Below, piece after piece: positions 26,677-35,434 of a DNA stretch of 64,000 nt. A program made the translations under genes and the position numbers. Every line of letters starts with the position of its first letter. The first letter of the stretch is position 1. A model generated the notes under the pieces. The model saw only the letters and a list, made by a program, of their open reading frames with translations. It was not told where the DNA came from and did no database searches. The stretch comes from Arachnia propionica (GTDB lineage: Bacteria > Actinomycetota > Actinomycetes > Propionibacteriales > Propionibacteriaceae): NCBI RefSeq assembly GCF_003859805.1, contig NZ_RQZG01000002.1:124001-188000 (forward strand), given 5' to 3'.

Positions 26677-28185
26677 TCAGCGGTCACCGACCGGCAGCAG
26701 GACCACGTTCTCACCGGGGCCCAGCTGCGCCGCCTCGTCGATGGACTCCTCGGTCAGCACCCCGGCGACGGGGTAGCCGCCGGTCAGTGGATGGTCGGCG
26801 AGGAAGAGCACCGGCTCACCACTGGGCGGCACCTGGATCGCCCCTGCCACCACCGGTTCGCTCGGCAGTTCCCCGACCCGCCTGGCCAACGGGCTGCCGA
26901 GCAGCCGCACCCCCACCCGGTCGGCCTCGGGGCTGACCTGCCAGCGGCTGCCCGCCAAGCCCTCGACCCAGTCGTCGCGTGGCCCCGGCACGTAGTGCAG
27001 GACCCCGCCGTCCTGCTCCGGGGGCGCGGTCAGAATGGGACGTCCCCAGCCGGCGATGGTCTTCCCCACCGGGATGAGCGCCCCTGCACCGAATGGTTCG
27101 GGACCGAGCCGCCCCAGGGTGTCGAAGGACCGCGACCCCAGCACCGTCGGCACATCGATGCCCCCGGCCACCGAGACATAGGTGCGCAGCCCCGAGCTCG
27201 GTGCGGCGAGGGTGAGTCTCGCGCCGTCGGGGAGGATGAGGGGATGGTCCATCGGCACCGGATACCCGTCGATGTCGGCAGGACAGGGGGCACCGGTCAG
27301 GGCGAGCGTGAGGGTGCCCAGGGCCCGGAGGATGCACTGACCCAGGGTGATCTCCAGGGCCGCTTCGCCACACCGGTTCCCGACCAGCAGTGCACCCTGC
27401 CGGTATGCGCCGCGGTCAGCGGCCCCGGAGGTCCCGACCCCCACCGCGGCCAGACCGGGCCGACCACGGTCCTGGGCCGTGATGGGGAACAACGTGCGTT
27501 CGACGCCGAGGGCACGGCCCGCCCGGGACACCGTTTCCGGTTCGGGAGTGACAGGAGCACTCAGCTGCTCGACGGCCCGGAAGCGGACCGTCGTCCCGGG
27601 GCCGAGCAGCGCCGGGGGTTCCGCATCGGGGTCGAAGAGTGGGGCCTCGGTGCGGCCGATGAGCTGCCAGCCGCCGGGCGAGGCCGTCGGGTAGACGCCG
27701 CTGAACTGATCGGCGAGCCCGACCGAACCGGCCGGGACCCGGGGTCTGGGCGAGCTGCGGCGAGGCACCCTCAGGCGGGGGTCGCCACCGATCAGATAGG
27801 CGAACCCGGGCGCGAATCCCCCGAAGGCCACCCGCCACGGGGTGCCGGTGTGGGCGGCGATCACCTCGGCGGGGCTGAGTCCGGTGAGCTCGGAAACCTC
27901 GGCCAGGTCCTCGCCGTCGTAGACCACGTCGATCACCACCTCTCGGTCAGCACGCGGCAGCTCCGGGCTGAGGCCGGCCAGGGCGCGGGCGATGGCGGGG
28001 CGAAGATCAACAGGGCCATGAACCAGCAACACCGTGCGCTGGGCGGCGACGACATCCACCACCCGGTCCCAGGGAGCTTCCCCGGCTCCGGCGAGCCCCC
28101 GCAGTCGGGCCTCGGCGGCCAGCACCTCGGTGAGGTCGCCCAGTTCCACCAGCGTGGCGCGCTCTCCGCAGGCCAGCAGTCTCAT
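26677..28185 (-). CDS. pxpBC: Fused 5-oxoprolinase subunits PxpB-PxpC
   Basis: The 502-residue protein joins two subunits usually made separately. Residues 1 to about 205 are PxpB ([43 protein letters not shown] region). From about residue 225 the PxpC domain follows ([35 protein letters not shown]). With PxpA the complex hydrolyses 5-oxoproline to glutamate using ATP. Older annotations call these domains allophanate hydrolase or biotin-dependent carboxylase subunits. The start overlaps the pxpA stop by 4 nt, so translation is coupled. Confidence 0.92.
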   Translation of the reverse strand: MRLLACGERATLVELGDLTEVLAAEARLRGLAGAGEAPWDRVVDVVAAQRTVLLVHGPVDLRPAIARALAGLSPELPRADREVVIDVVYDGEDLAEVSELTGLSPAEVIAAHTGTPWRVAFGGFAPGFAYLIGGDPRLRVPRRSSPRPRVPAGSVGLADQFSGVYPTASPGGWQLIGRTEAPLFDPDAEPPALLGPGTTVRFRAVEQLSAPVTPEPETVSRAGRALGVERTLFPITAQDRGRPGLAAVGVGTSGAADRGAYRQGALLVGNRCGEAALEITLGQCILRALGTLTLALTGAPCPADIDGYPVPMDHPLILPDGARLTLAAPSSGLRTYVSVAGGIDVPTVLGSRSFDTLGRLGPEPFGAGALIPVGKTIAGWGRPILTAPPEQDGGVLHYVPGPRDDWVEGLAGSRWQVSPEADRVGVRLLGSPLARRVGELPSEPVVAGAIQVPPSGEPVLFLADHPLTGGYPVAGVLTEESIDEAAQLGPGENVVLLPVGDR

Positions 28186-28919
28186 GCGAAGGAGGCGACC
28201 TCGACGCCTGCCTCGCTCAGGGCGTCACGCACCCGACCCGCCAGCTCGGCGGCCCCCGGGGTGTCACCGTGGAGACACAACGAATCGACCTCGGGTCGCA
28301 GCAGGGTGCCGTCGACGGCGACGAGCTCCCCCGTCGTGGCGAGCCTCACCACGCGGGCGGCAACCGTCGCGGCGTCGGTGATGAGGGCTCCCGGCTGATC
28401 GCGGGGCACCAAGGTGCCGTCGGGCAGGTAGCCCCGGTCCGCAAATCCCTCCTTGACGGCGCGCACCCCCTGCTGCTCGGCCAGGGTGAGCAGCAGGGAT
28501 CCGGGCAGGCCGAGCACGGGAAGGCCGAACCAGGCGGCGGCATCGACGACGGCGCGGGCGTGGGTCTGATTGCCGATCGTGGCGTGGTAGAGCGCGCCGT
28601 GGGGCTTGACGTAGGCCACGGCCCGGCTGATCCCCTGCAACGCCCCGATCTGGTAGATCACATCGGCGCGCAGCTCGTCGTAGGAGGCGTCGATGAAGCG
28701 CCGTCCGAACCCGGCGAGGTCCCGGTAGCTGACCTGTGCCCCGATGACCACCCCGTACTCTTGCGCAGTTCCGCAGGTGGCGGTGAGGGTCATCGGGTCC
28801 CCGGCATGGAATCCGCAGGCGACGTTGGCGCTGGTGATCTGGGCCAGCAGGGCAGCGTCGTCGCCGAGCCGCCACCGGCCGAACGACTCCCCCACATCCG
28901 CATTGAGGTCAATCCGCAT
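28182..28919 (-). CDS. pxpA: 5-oxoprolinase subunit PxpA (LamB/YcsF family)
   Basis: The 245-residue protein begins [20 protein letters not shown], the signature of the LamB/YcsF family, and continues with [13 protein letters not shown] and [11 protein letters not shown]. It acts in the cytoplasm with PxpB and PxpC to open 5-oxoproline, which arises by glutamate or glutamine cyclisation. The frame is open to 29042, but the ATG at 28919 matches the family N-terminus exactly and carries TACACT 6 nt before it. It heads the pxpA-pxpBC-unknown operon. Confidence 0.95.
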   Translation of the reverse strand: MRIDLNADVGESFGRWRLGDDAALLAQITSANVACGFHAGDPMTLTATCGTAQEYGVVIGAQVSYRDLAGFGRRFIDASYDELRADVIYQIGALQGISRAVAYVKPHGALYHATIGNQTHARAVVDAAAWFGLPVLGLPGSLLLTLAEQQGVRAVKEGFADRGYLPDGTLVPRDQPGALITDAATVAARVVRLATTGELVAVDGTLLRPEVDSLCLHGDTPGAAELAGRVRDALSEAGVEVASFA

Positions 28920-28925
28920 GGCCCG

Positions 28926-28931
28926 AGTGTA
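28926..28931 (-). promoter_or_regulatory. Leaderless -10 element of pxpA
   Basis: Minus-strand TACACT is followed by CGGGCC and the ATG. No Shine-Dalgarno sequence is present, so transcription probably begins at the start codon. Confidence 0.6.
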
Positions 28932-29179
28932 GAAGGGTGAGTGTGGAACCACGACGTCCCGGGACCGCTGAGCAACGCAGGAGGACCTGCACATGGTCAC
29001 ACCCTCCGAGGTGAGGGCGGCGGCGCGTCGCCGCCGCGACACTGGTGGAGCCGAGGAAGGACGGAACCACCCAGTCCTACGGCTCGAACTCGATTCGCTG
29101 GCACTGCCTGGGCCCGGGCCTCCGCCTTGTTGACCGGCACTTCACCACGTGGTTCAAGGCGTTATCGACGCCCTTTTCC

Positions 29180-29323
29180 CGCTGGTCGAGCCGAACCGCG
29201 AGCGCCAGCGAGCCGTCCGTGTCGAGACCCTTGGAACACGGTGCTGGAACCCGAGCTGGGCGGGAGCCCCCACGGGGTCTCGACACGGGTTCTCCGCAGG
29301 CTCCGGACCCGGCTCGACCAGCG
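29180..29323. repeat. REP-like repeat, two copies in inverted orientation
   Basis: A module running from CGCTGGTCGAGCCG to GTGTCGAGACCC (29180-29230) is followed by a matching module in reverse (29275-29323: GGGTCTCGACACGG to CGGCTCGACCAGCG). Together they form a large imperfect cruciform. Relatives lie at 34758-34996 and 60251-60400. The 534-bp gap 28920-29453 holds these repeats and two leaderless promoters at its ends; no gene is credible inside it. Confidence 0.7.
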
Positions 29324-29441
29324 GTGAGGAGGACGACGCTGAAACCGCAATGAACAACCTCCTCAGCCCCGTGAACAAGAGGGCGCGCGGACAGGGGAAC
29401 ACCGGGGCGACCACAGTAGATTCGCCTATCCGCGCGAGCTC

Positions 29442-29447
29442 TAAGCT
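29442..29447 (+). promoter_or_regulatory. Leaderless -10 element of the alpha/beta hydrolase gene
   Basis: TAAGCT followed by six bases and the ATG at 29454. No ribosome-binding sequence is present. Confidence 0.6.
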
Positions 29448-29453
29448 TGGAAC

Positions 29454-30290
29454 ATGGATGCCCGGAACGATGAGGGGCAGCGGGTCGCGGGCCGTCGTGG
29501 TCATGGTCACGTGGTGCGACGGGGCGAGGGAGAGCCACTCGTCCTGGTGCATGGCAACGGGGTTGACCACCGGCTGCTGCTCGCACTCGACGACACCCTC
29601 GACTCCTGTGGTTGGGAACGCATCTACCTCGACCTGCCGGGTTTCGGGGGCACTCCTCCCCTCAGCAGTGGCCCCGGCGGGTTGCCGGAGATCGCCCACT
29701 GGCTGGAACAGACGGTCGCCGAGCTGCTGGGAGAGCAGCCCTTGGCGCTGCTCGGCAACTCACTCGGTGGTCTCCTGGTGCGCTGGCTGGCGGCCCGACA
29801 TCGGGAACAGGTGCGTGGGATCGCCTTGCTCGCCCCGGTGGTGGACCCGGATGTCTCGGCACGTCACGTCCCGGAACAGACGGTGGTGACATGTGACGAG
29901 GCCCTTCTGGCGTCCCTGCCCGAGCAGGACCGTGAGGAGTTCAGCCAGATCGCGGCCTGTTGGACCAGGCCTTCCTGGGAACGCTTCAGGGATGCTGCAC
30001 TACCCGGGATCAAGGACGCGGATCCGGTGGCGATGGCTCGACTCGGTCAGCGCTACACCCTCGGCGCCGCCCCGGAGCACTCGGGTCCTCCGTTTGAAGG
30101 GCCGACGCTCATCGTGACGGGAAGACAGGACCACGTGGTCGGCTTCGAGGATCAGCATGAACTGCTGTCAGCGTATCCACGGGCGAGCTTCGCGGTCCTC
30201 GATGCAGCAGGGCACAACGTGCACCTGGAACAGCCAGAGATCATCGCAGCGCTGCTGCGGGACTGGAGCCGCCGCGTCCAGGCGGGGTGA
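29454..30290 (+). CDS. Alpha/beta hydrolase
   Basis: The 278-residue cytoplasmic protein has the alpha/beta hydrolase fold: oxyanion region LVLVHGNGVDH, nucleophile elbow GNSLGG (catalytic Ser about residue 103), the acid in VTGRQDHVVG and the catalytic His in AAGHNVHLEQP. A four-helix cap region sits between the strands. It is a single-gene unit with a leaderless promoter, flanked by REP-like repeats on one side and the convergent bacteriocin-export ATPase gene on the other. Substrate unknown; esterase, lactonase or haloperoxidase-like activities are all possible. Confidence 0.88.
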   Translation: MDARNDEGQRVAGRRGHGHVVRRGEGEPLVLVHGNGVDHRLLLALDDTLDSCGWERIYLDLPGFGGTPPLSSGPGGLPEIAHWLEQTVAELLGEQPLALLGNSLGGLLVRWLAARHREQVRGIALLAPVVDPDVSARHVPEQTVVTCDEALLASLPEQDREEFSQIAACWTRPSWERFRDAALPGIKDADPVAMARLGQRYTLGAAPEHSGPPFEGPTLIVTGRQDHVVGFEDQHELLSAYPRASFAVLDAAGHNVHLEQPEIIAALLRDWSRRVQAG

Positions 30291-30339
30291 GACCCGGTGT
30301 GGGCAGAGGATTCCGCCTGGAGTGTCCCATCGGGCGGGC

Positions 30340-30972
30340 TCACAGCCTCAGCCGCTGATCGCAGGCCGAGGCCAGCTGGTCGTCATGCGTGGAGATCACG
30401 ACGGTGGCCCCTCGCTCCTGCTCACCGAGCAGCAGGTCCTGCACGTTCTGACGGTTCACGGCATCCAGGGATGCGGTCGGTTCGTCGGCGAAGATGACCC
30501 GGGCCTGCTTGAAGATGGCGCGGGCGATGCTGACTCGCTGCCGTTCCCCGCCGCTGAGTTTCGCCACCTGATCCCCCGAGCGCCCTGCCAGGCCCACCCG
30601 GGCCAGGGCCTCCTCGACGCGTGGCGCCCAACCCTTCCGGCGCTGGAGGATCGGGGCTGACTCCATGCAGACGTTGAACCCGACGCTCTCGTCGGGGACC
30701 AGCCCGAAGTCCTGGAAGACGAAGGCCACATTGTCACGCCAGAACCGACGTTTCCTCTCGACCCGAAGCCTGGTCATGTCGACACCGTCGATGAGGATCT
30801 GCCCCTGGGTGACCGGGAGCAGCAGGCCGAGGCAGTTGAGCAGCGTGGTCTTGCCGGAGCCGCTGGGGCCGGTCAGGGCCAGGGAGGTCCCACTGGCGGC
30901 GTCCACAGACACCTTGTTGAGGATGTCACGGTCGTCGATGGTGACGTGGATGTCGTGGGCGGTGATCTGCAT
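30340..30972 (-). CDS. ABC transporter ATPase of lactococcin-972-type bacteriocin system
   Basis: The 210-residue protein has Walker A GPSGSGKTTLLN, the Q-loop (FVFQDFGLVPDESV), signature LSGGERQRVSIA, Walker B VIFADEPTASLD and the H-loop STHDD. It resembles the MacB/LolD-like ATPases that accompany lactococcin 972 bacteriocins as export or immunity component. It lies 9 nt after the large permease gene on the same strand, and is the last gene of the bacteriocin operon. Confidence 0.9.
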   Translation of the reverse strand: MQITAHDIHVTIDDRDILNKVSVDAASGTSLALTGPSGSGKTTLLNCLGLLLPVTQGQILIDGVDMTRLRVERKRRFWRDNVAFVFQDFGLVPDESVGFNVCMESAPILQRRKGWAPRVEEALARVGLAGRSGDQVAKLSGGERQRVSIARAIFKQARVIFADEPTASLDAVNRQNVQDLLLGEQERGATVVISTHDDQLASACDQRLRL

Positions 30973-30981
30973 CTGATCTCC

Positions 30982-32952
30982 TCAGTGGGCTCGTTGGGTG
31001 ACGCGGTGGACCATGGCCATGACGGCCCGCTGGTGGCAGAGGGTGGAATAGCCGAGGTAGAGCACCATGCCGAGCAGCAGCACGAGGGACCAGGGCATTC
31101 CCAGGGCCAAGTAGACGATGGACACCACGGTGAAGGTCGTGGTGATGATCACGGCCTCGGCGAGGATCCGGCGTTTCAGCACCACCCACCAGCTCCGACC
31201 GAAGGTGAGCATCGGATAGATGAAACGCGCGTTGTTCGCTGCGTAGACGCGGGCCGAGAGCCAGCCGCTGACGACGATGGCCCCGACCAGGATCACGATG
31301 CTGGACCCGACGGTGAAGACCACCTGGTTCGCGAACTGGGCGGCCAGCAGCGCGGAGTCCGTGGCCCGGCTGCGGGAGAGCAGCATCTGGCTCACCCCGG
31401 CATCCCTCGCCTGCTCGTCGATCACCGCGGTGTCGTTGAAGAGCACATGGCCCAGGGTCAGTGCGGAGACGAGCGCGTCCGTGTTCAGGGAGGTGCTGAT
31501 CCGTTCGGAGATCAGCAGCAGGGGCCGCTTGGCGTGTCGGAAGCCCAACCCGGTGCCGGACGGGGCCACGAGTCCCTCGCCCGAGGTGACGCGGTATCCC
31601 TGCAGACCGTTGTCCACGGCGCTGGCGAGGTCATCCCGCACTCTGCCATTCACCACGCCAGAGCGTGTCTCCTCCAGTGCCGCCAGCAGTTCCCCCGTCT
31701 GCGCGGCGGGAAGTGGCTCCAGCGAGCCATCGGCCACCTGGAGACCGAACCGGGCCACGTAGTGGCTGTTGACCACCGCGACGCTGTCGAATCCTGCCGC
31801 CACCAGCTCAGGTGGTGCCTCGTCCCGGGTCAGGATCTCGGCGTAGGCGAGGGTGTCGGTGGCATCCACGGCCTGGATGAACCGGTCCAGTTTGTCGTAG
31901 GCAGCGTCGAGCTCCTCTTCAGTCACCCCGCCCACCCGTTGGTAGACGTATCCCGTCAACGCCGCCACCCGGCCCTGGGTGGCGGCCTCGGCGAGCGAAC
32001 TCTGCGCCTGCCAGAGCAGGGCGGGCAGCGCGGCGAGCCCCAGCGCCAGGGCCACAGCCTTGAGCAGTTGACTGGGGAATTCGAAACGGGCCTCCGGCGG
32101 CTTGCGCAGTGCCAACGAGGTGACCGACGGAGCGGTGACCATGGAGGCCACGATCCCGAAAGCCATCGCAAGGCCCAGCATGAGCATCAGATACCCTGCG
32201 ACGATCACACCCACGCCCAGCCCGTTGCCCCAGCCCCGGGCAAGGCCCACCCCCACCGTCGCCAGGACCACTCCTGCCAGCAACACCGGAACGACGACCC
32301 GGAGCCAGCCCAGCATGTCCTGGGCCTGGATGCGCCATCTGGGGGTCCCGGCCAGCAGCCGCACCGCGCGCGCCTCGGCCCTGGCTGCGTACCAGGCCAG
32401 CACGATGGTGACCCACAGCACGGCCAAGGCGACCAGCGGAATCCCGGCGGCACCGTAGACCAGACCCGCTGCGAACATCGTCAACGGGGACTCGAAACCC
32501 CAGTCACTGGCCTGGGTGCCCACGCTCTCCGCCCACTGGGTCAAGGCCTGGACCCCCTGCCAGGAGCCCTTCACCATGTAGACGGCGGACAGGTTCGTCT
32601 CACCCAACTCGGAGGCCGGGTGGAGCGAACCATGGCGGGTGAGGCTGAGCCAGTCGACCTCCATCGGCGCCGTCGGTTGCTCGTGACCCACTGCGTAGAC
32701 GTCGAGACCGTGGAAAGGATCGTCCTTCCCCGGCACCTCCAGGTAGATCTCCAGGTCGTGCTGGCGGCTGACCTCCGCAAGCCCGGAGAGCACCTGCTCC
32801 CGGGACAGCCCGGACTCCCCGAACAGGATCGTCCCTCGGTGTTGCGTCCCCAGCGGGAAGTCCTGCTCCACGAAGGACAGTTGGATGTAGGACAGCAGGG
32901 CAGCGACGACCACCGTCACGGCCGCCACGACCCGAAGCAGAGACTTCAGCAC
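30982..32952 (-). CDS. Bacteriocin-associated integral membrane protein (MacB/FtsX-like permease)
   Basis: The 656-residue protein has an N-terminal helix (about residues 5-27), a large extracytoplasmic region (about 30-160), a block of four helices (about 165-330), a second extracytoplasmic region (about 340-545) and three C-terminal helices. The architecture, and the first residues MLKSLLRVVAAVTVVVAALL, match permeases encoded next to lactococcin-972-type bacteriocins. With the ATPase it probably exports the bacteriocin or protects the producer from it. It is separated from the bacteriocin gene by 77 bp containing a strong hairpin. Confidence 0.85.
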   Translation of the reverse strand: MLKSLLRVVAAVTVVVAALLSYIQLSFVEQDFPLGTQHRGTILFGESGLSREQVLSGLAEVSRQHDLEIYLEVPGKDDPFHGLDVYAVGHEQPTAPMEVDWLSLTRHGSLHPASELGETNLSAVYMVKGSWQGVQALTQWAESVGTQASDWGFESPLTMFAAGLVYGAAGIPLVALAVLWVTIVLAWYAARAEARAVRLLAGTPRWRIQAQDMLGWLRVVVPVLLAGVVLATVGVGLARGWGNGLGVGVIVAGYLMLMLGLAMAFGIVASMVTAPSVTSLALRKPPEARFEFPSQLLKAVALALGLAALPALLWQAQSSLAEAATQGRVAALTGYVYQRVGGVTEEELDAAYDKLDRFIQAVDATDTLAYAEILTRDEAPPELVAAGFDSVAVVNSHYVARFGLQVADGSLEPLPAAQTGELLAALEETRSGVVNGRVRDDLASAVDNGLQGYRVTSGEGLVAPSGTGLGFRHAKRPLLLISERISTSLNTDALVSALTLGHVLFNDTAVIDEQARDAGVSQMLLSRSRATDSALLAAQFANQVVFTVGSSIVILVGAIVVSGWLSARVYAANNARFIYPMLTFGRSWWVVLKRRILAEAVIITTTFTVVSIVYLALGMPWSLVLLLGMVLYLGYSTLCHQRAVMAMVHRVTQRAH

Positions 32953-32996
32953 GATTCCTCAGACCTCTTGGAATGGATTGGAACAGTTTTCACCAA

Positions 32997-33022
32997 GGGT
33001 GGGTCCCACATGGGACCCACCC
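32997..33022 (-). terminator. Hairpin between bacteriocin and transporter genes (attenuator-like)
   Basis: Two 12-bp arms (32997-33008 and 33011-33022) form a nearly perfect palindrome directly after the bacteriocin stop. On the minus strand it would end or reduce transcription into the permease gene, leaving more bacteriocin than transporter message. Confidence 0.75.
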
Positions 33023-33029
33023 CCTCAGT

Positions 33030-33335
33030 TCAGCAGAACCGGTAGTGGTAGGAAGCACGAGTGCCCGGTGGGCGCCAGCGCTCCGCCTTGGCGGTTTCGT
33101 CAGCCGGAGCGCAGGCGCTGCGATGAACGTCAGCTCCGATCTTGACGCTTGAGCCGTGCTTCCTTGACGGATGCCAGAAGCTGGACCACGCCACTCCGAT
33201 GAGGACGTGGGTTCCGTGGTCCCAGGTTCCCCCAGCGACGTTGCGCGTGATCGCGAACGCTGCTCCTGTTGAGGTCATGAGGATGACCACAGCCAGCACG
33301 ATCGCCTTCTTGACCGCCTTGATCGACCTCTTCAG
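33030..33335 (-). CDS. Lactococcin 972 family bacteriocin precursor, probable CTG start
   Basis: The mature peptide begins near GGTWDHG, the family hallmark (lactococcin 972 starts EGTWQHG). It continues with WSSFWHPSRKHGSSVKIG, VHRSAC and a C-terminal ASYHYRFC, giving two cysteines that could form a disulfide. The peptide is a Sec-type precursor of about 101 residues. No ATG or plausible GTG opens the full signal: the GTG at 33299 would lose the charged n-region. A CTG at 33333-33335 with AAGGAG 6 nt upstream gives KRSIKAVKK before the hydrophobic core and an AFA site at residue 28. Lactococcin 972 binds lipid II and blocks septum formation; that action is family knowledge. Co-transcribed permease and ATPase follow. 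Confidence 0.82.
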   Translation of the reverse strand: MKRSIKAVKKAIVLAVVILMTSTGAAFAITRNVAGGTWDHGTHVLIGVAWSSFWHPSRKHGSSVKIGADVHRSACAPADETAKAERWRPPGTRASYHYRFC

Positions 33336-33568
33336 TGAGTACTCCTTCCCCTGGAAAGCTCTCAGCTGGAACTTCTCCGGTCAGCTTCGGCTCCAAGTGC
33401 CACACGATGCACATCGCCTCAAGGGTCGTCCTCACCTGATCTCACCGCACCCGCAATCGCCACCCAGGAAGAACAACAACAGGCAGATGAACAGGGCCTC
33501 AGTTGCTGAAGCGACACCTCGATACCGTTCTTGACAGACTTCCACGCCCCCGCCCACACCTCCAGAGT

Positions 33569-34696
33569 TCACCCCTGCCGTTCCACGACGACCGCCCTGG
33601 CACCTTCGGTGGTCCTGGCCAGGATCAGGGTCGCGTGGTTCTCGCCCCTGGGTCTGAGCTGACGACGCAGCACCGCCGGGTCCACGTCGATGGCCCGGCG
33701 TTTGATCTCCAGGCTGCCCACCCGGTGGGCCTTCACCCAGTGCCTCAGCGTCGCGGTGTCGTTCTCCAGCACCTCCAGCACCTTGTAGTCGGTGGCGAAG
33801 GGGCTGGCCAGCGGTGCATCCGAGGTGAGGTAGGCCACCGAGGCGGCCAGTAGGTGCGCGTGAGGCGCCGCCTCAGCGACCAGCCCGGCCCGGATCACCG
33901 CGTTGTCCGGCTCGTGAATCCACTCCCCCAGCTCACCGACGGGCAAGGGCTCAGCCCCGGGCAGCAGGGTGTGGACCCGGCCGCCGCGCATCACCACGGC
34001 CCGGGGGCCGGGGTCGAGGAAGTTCCACAGCGAGACCTCCACCACGTCGCCAGCCACCGACACCCACACCGCCGCGACGTCGTCCGGGATCAGTTCCTTC
34101 GGGAGTCCTGGGCCGAGTTTGACGCAGGTGTGCCAGTCACCGTCCAAGTGATGCTCCACCAGCGACCAGGGCGGGGTGAACTGGGAGACGTCCCAGGTGC
34201 GGCCACGCGCGGTACGGCGGGCCGGGTCCAGGAAGACCCCGGCCCCAGGCGGCAGCTCGACCTCCTCCGCCAGCCCCGTGATGACCTCAGCGGTGGTGCC
34301 CTGCAGATTCGCTCTCGCGAAGGCGGCGGTCGTCGGATCGGCCTCGACGGCACAGACCCTCAGCCCCGCCTCCGCGAAGGCCATCGCATCCACCCCCAGG
34401 CCACAGCCCAGATCCCACAGCGCAGAAACCCCGGCGTCACGGAACAGCTCGGCCCGCCACTGCGCGACCGGCCAGCGCGTGGCCTGTTCCAGCCCGTGCG
34501 GGGTGAGGAAGAGTCGCTCGGCCTGGGGCAGCTTGGCCCTGGCCCGACGTCTGAGTGCCACCTGGGTCAGGGCGGCAGCCGCCAGATCCGGCGGGAACTC
34601 GCGTCGCATCCGCTGTCCGGCGGCGATCGAGTCGGGATCGGCCTCGGCGGCCGCCCGGACCAGCGCCCTGGCTCCTTCAGCCCCCAGGATGTCCAT
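33569..34696 (-). CDS. Class I SAM-dependent methyltransferase with THUMP-like domain
   Basis: The 375-residue protein has an N-terminal helical region, a Rossmann methyltransferase core (WDLGCGLGVDAMAFAEAGLR, then VCAVEADP), the catalytic-region block FLDPARRTARGR and a C-terminal THUMP-like segment (VLEVLENDTATLRHWVKAHR, SLEIKRRAIDVDP). Members of this actinobacterial family are predicted RNA methyltransferases of unknown target. It is transcribed toward the bacteriocin gene region with a 233-bp gap. The next gene upstream diverges across the REP-like repeats. Confidence 0.85.
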   Translation of the reverse strand: MDILGAEGARALVRAAAEADPDSIAAGQRMRREFPPDLAAAALTQVALRRRARAKLPQAERLFLTPHGLEQATRWPVAQWRAELFRDAGVSALWDLGCGLGVDAMAFAEAGLRVCAVEADPTTAAFARANLQGTTAEVITGLAEEVELPPGAGVFLDPARRTARGRTWDVSQFTPPWSLVEHHLDGDWHTCVKLGPGLPKELIPDDVAAVWVSVAGDVVEVSLWNFLDPGPRAVVMRGGRVHTLLPGAEPLPVGELGEWIHEPDNAVIRAGLVAEAAPHAHLLAASVAYLTSDAPLASPFATDYKVLEVLENDTATLRHWVKAHRVGSLEIKRRAIDVDPAVLRRQLRPRGENHATLILARTTEGARAVVVERQG

Positions 34697-34757
34697 GTCC
34701 CGACCCTATCGCTGTTCCTCCGCCCCGGCCCGGGAGAAGTCCCGGCGCAACCTCACG

Positions 34758-34996
34758 AGCTCTCGACACGAACGGCTCTCTTCGTATCGCCACCCGGCTC
34801 GACCAGCAGGAGCGAAATCCTGTTGCCCTGGTTGAGCCGATTTCCGGAGGGTTGTTCTGTGGTCGGCTCGTTCGCTGCTCACACCGGACCGCAAGCGCCA
34901 ACGAGCAGCCTGATCGAAACCAGGGATGAGTCCCAAGGAATCCTCACGAGGTCTCGGCTGTCGGGAGAAACGGCGCTGAAGCTCGACCAGCGGAGG
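34758..34996. repeat. REP-like repeats related to those at 29180 and 60251
   Basis: Several degenerate modules alternate in orientation. One starts AGCTCTCGACACG and ends GGCTCGACCAGCAG (34758-34810), a second begins CCTGGTTGAGCCG (about 34825) and ends near GATCGAAACCAGG, and a last fragment is AGCTCGACCAGCGG (about 34984-34996). The 365-bp gap 34697-35061 contains them and the promoter at 35049; no gene is visible. Confidence 0.6.
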
Positions 34997-35048
34997 GAGG
35001 GGACGACCCGATCGGTGGCGGAGGAGCGGGCAGACGTCGGCGAGCTCA

Positions 35049-35054
35049 TAGACT
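35049..35054 (+). promoter_or_regulatory. Leaderless -10 element of the S4-domain gene
   Basis: TAGACT followed by seven bases and the ATG at 35062; no Shine-Dalgarno sequence. Confidence 0.6.
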
Positions 35055-35061
35055 GCTTTCC

Positions 35062-35427
35062 ATGACGCGACTTGACGTGTGGCTGTGGAGTGTCAGGCTG
35101 TTCAAGACCCGATCCCTTGCGACGAAGGCCGTCACCGGCGGGCACGTCCGCCTCAACGGTGATCCGGTCAAACCGGCCCACGCCGTCAAACCCGGGGACC
35201 GGGTGAGCGTCAAGGAGCCCGGCTGGACCCGCGAGTTCGAGGTCGTCGAGCTGCTCTCCAAGCGGGTCGGGGCCTCCATCGCGCAGCAGGCCTACAAGGA
35301 CCACTCCCCCGAGCGTCCCTCCTACCTGTCGGTCCCCATGGCCCGACGCGACCGCGGTGCCGGTCGCCCGACCAAGAAGGACCGTCGCGCCATCGACAAA
35401 CTCATGGGCCACGACGGCTCTCCGTGA
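35062..35427 (+). CDS. RNA-binding S4 domain protein (Hsp15-like)
   Basis: The 121-residue basic protein starts MTRLDVWLWSVRLFKTRSLA and continues TKAVTGGHVRLNGDPVKPAH, the S4 RNA-binding fold, with a lysine/arginine-rich C-terminal tail (RRDRGAGRPTKKDRRAIDKL). Related proteins (Hsp15) bind stalled 50S subunits carrying nascent peptidyl-tRNA and return them to translation. It is convergent with the pyrophosphatase gene 7 bp away. The transcript appears leaderless. Confidence 0.88.
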   Translation: MTRLDVWLWSVRLFKTRSLATKAVTGGHVRLNGDPVKPAHAVKPGDRVSVKEPGWTREFEVVELLSKRVGASIAQQAYKDHSPERPSYLSVPMARRDRGAGRPTKKDRRAIDKLMGHDGSP

Positions 35428-35434
35428 CCGGTCC

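Noticed and set aside
29149-29889. Frames across the REP-like repeats and the alpha/beta hydrolase start
   Set aside because: They run through repeats and overlap a gene with a clear family start; no conserved motif.
33130-33435. Possible 101-residue protein overlapping the bacteriocin gene in another frame
   Set aside because: It overlaps the bacteriocin over its length, has no ribosome site and no recognisable domain; the lactococcin-972 frame is convincing.
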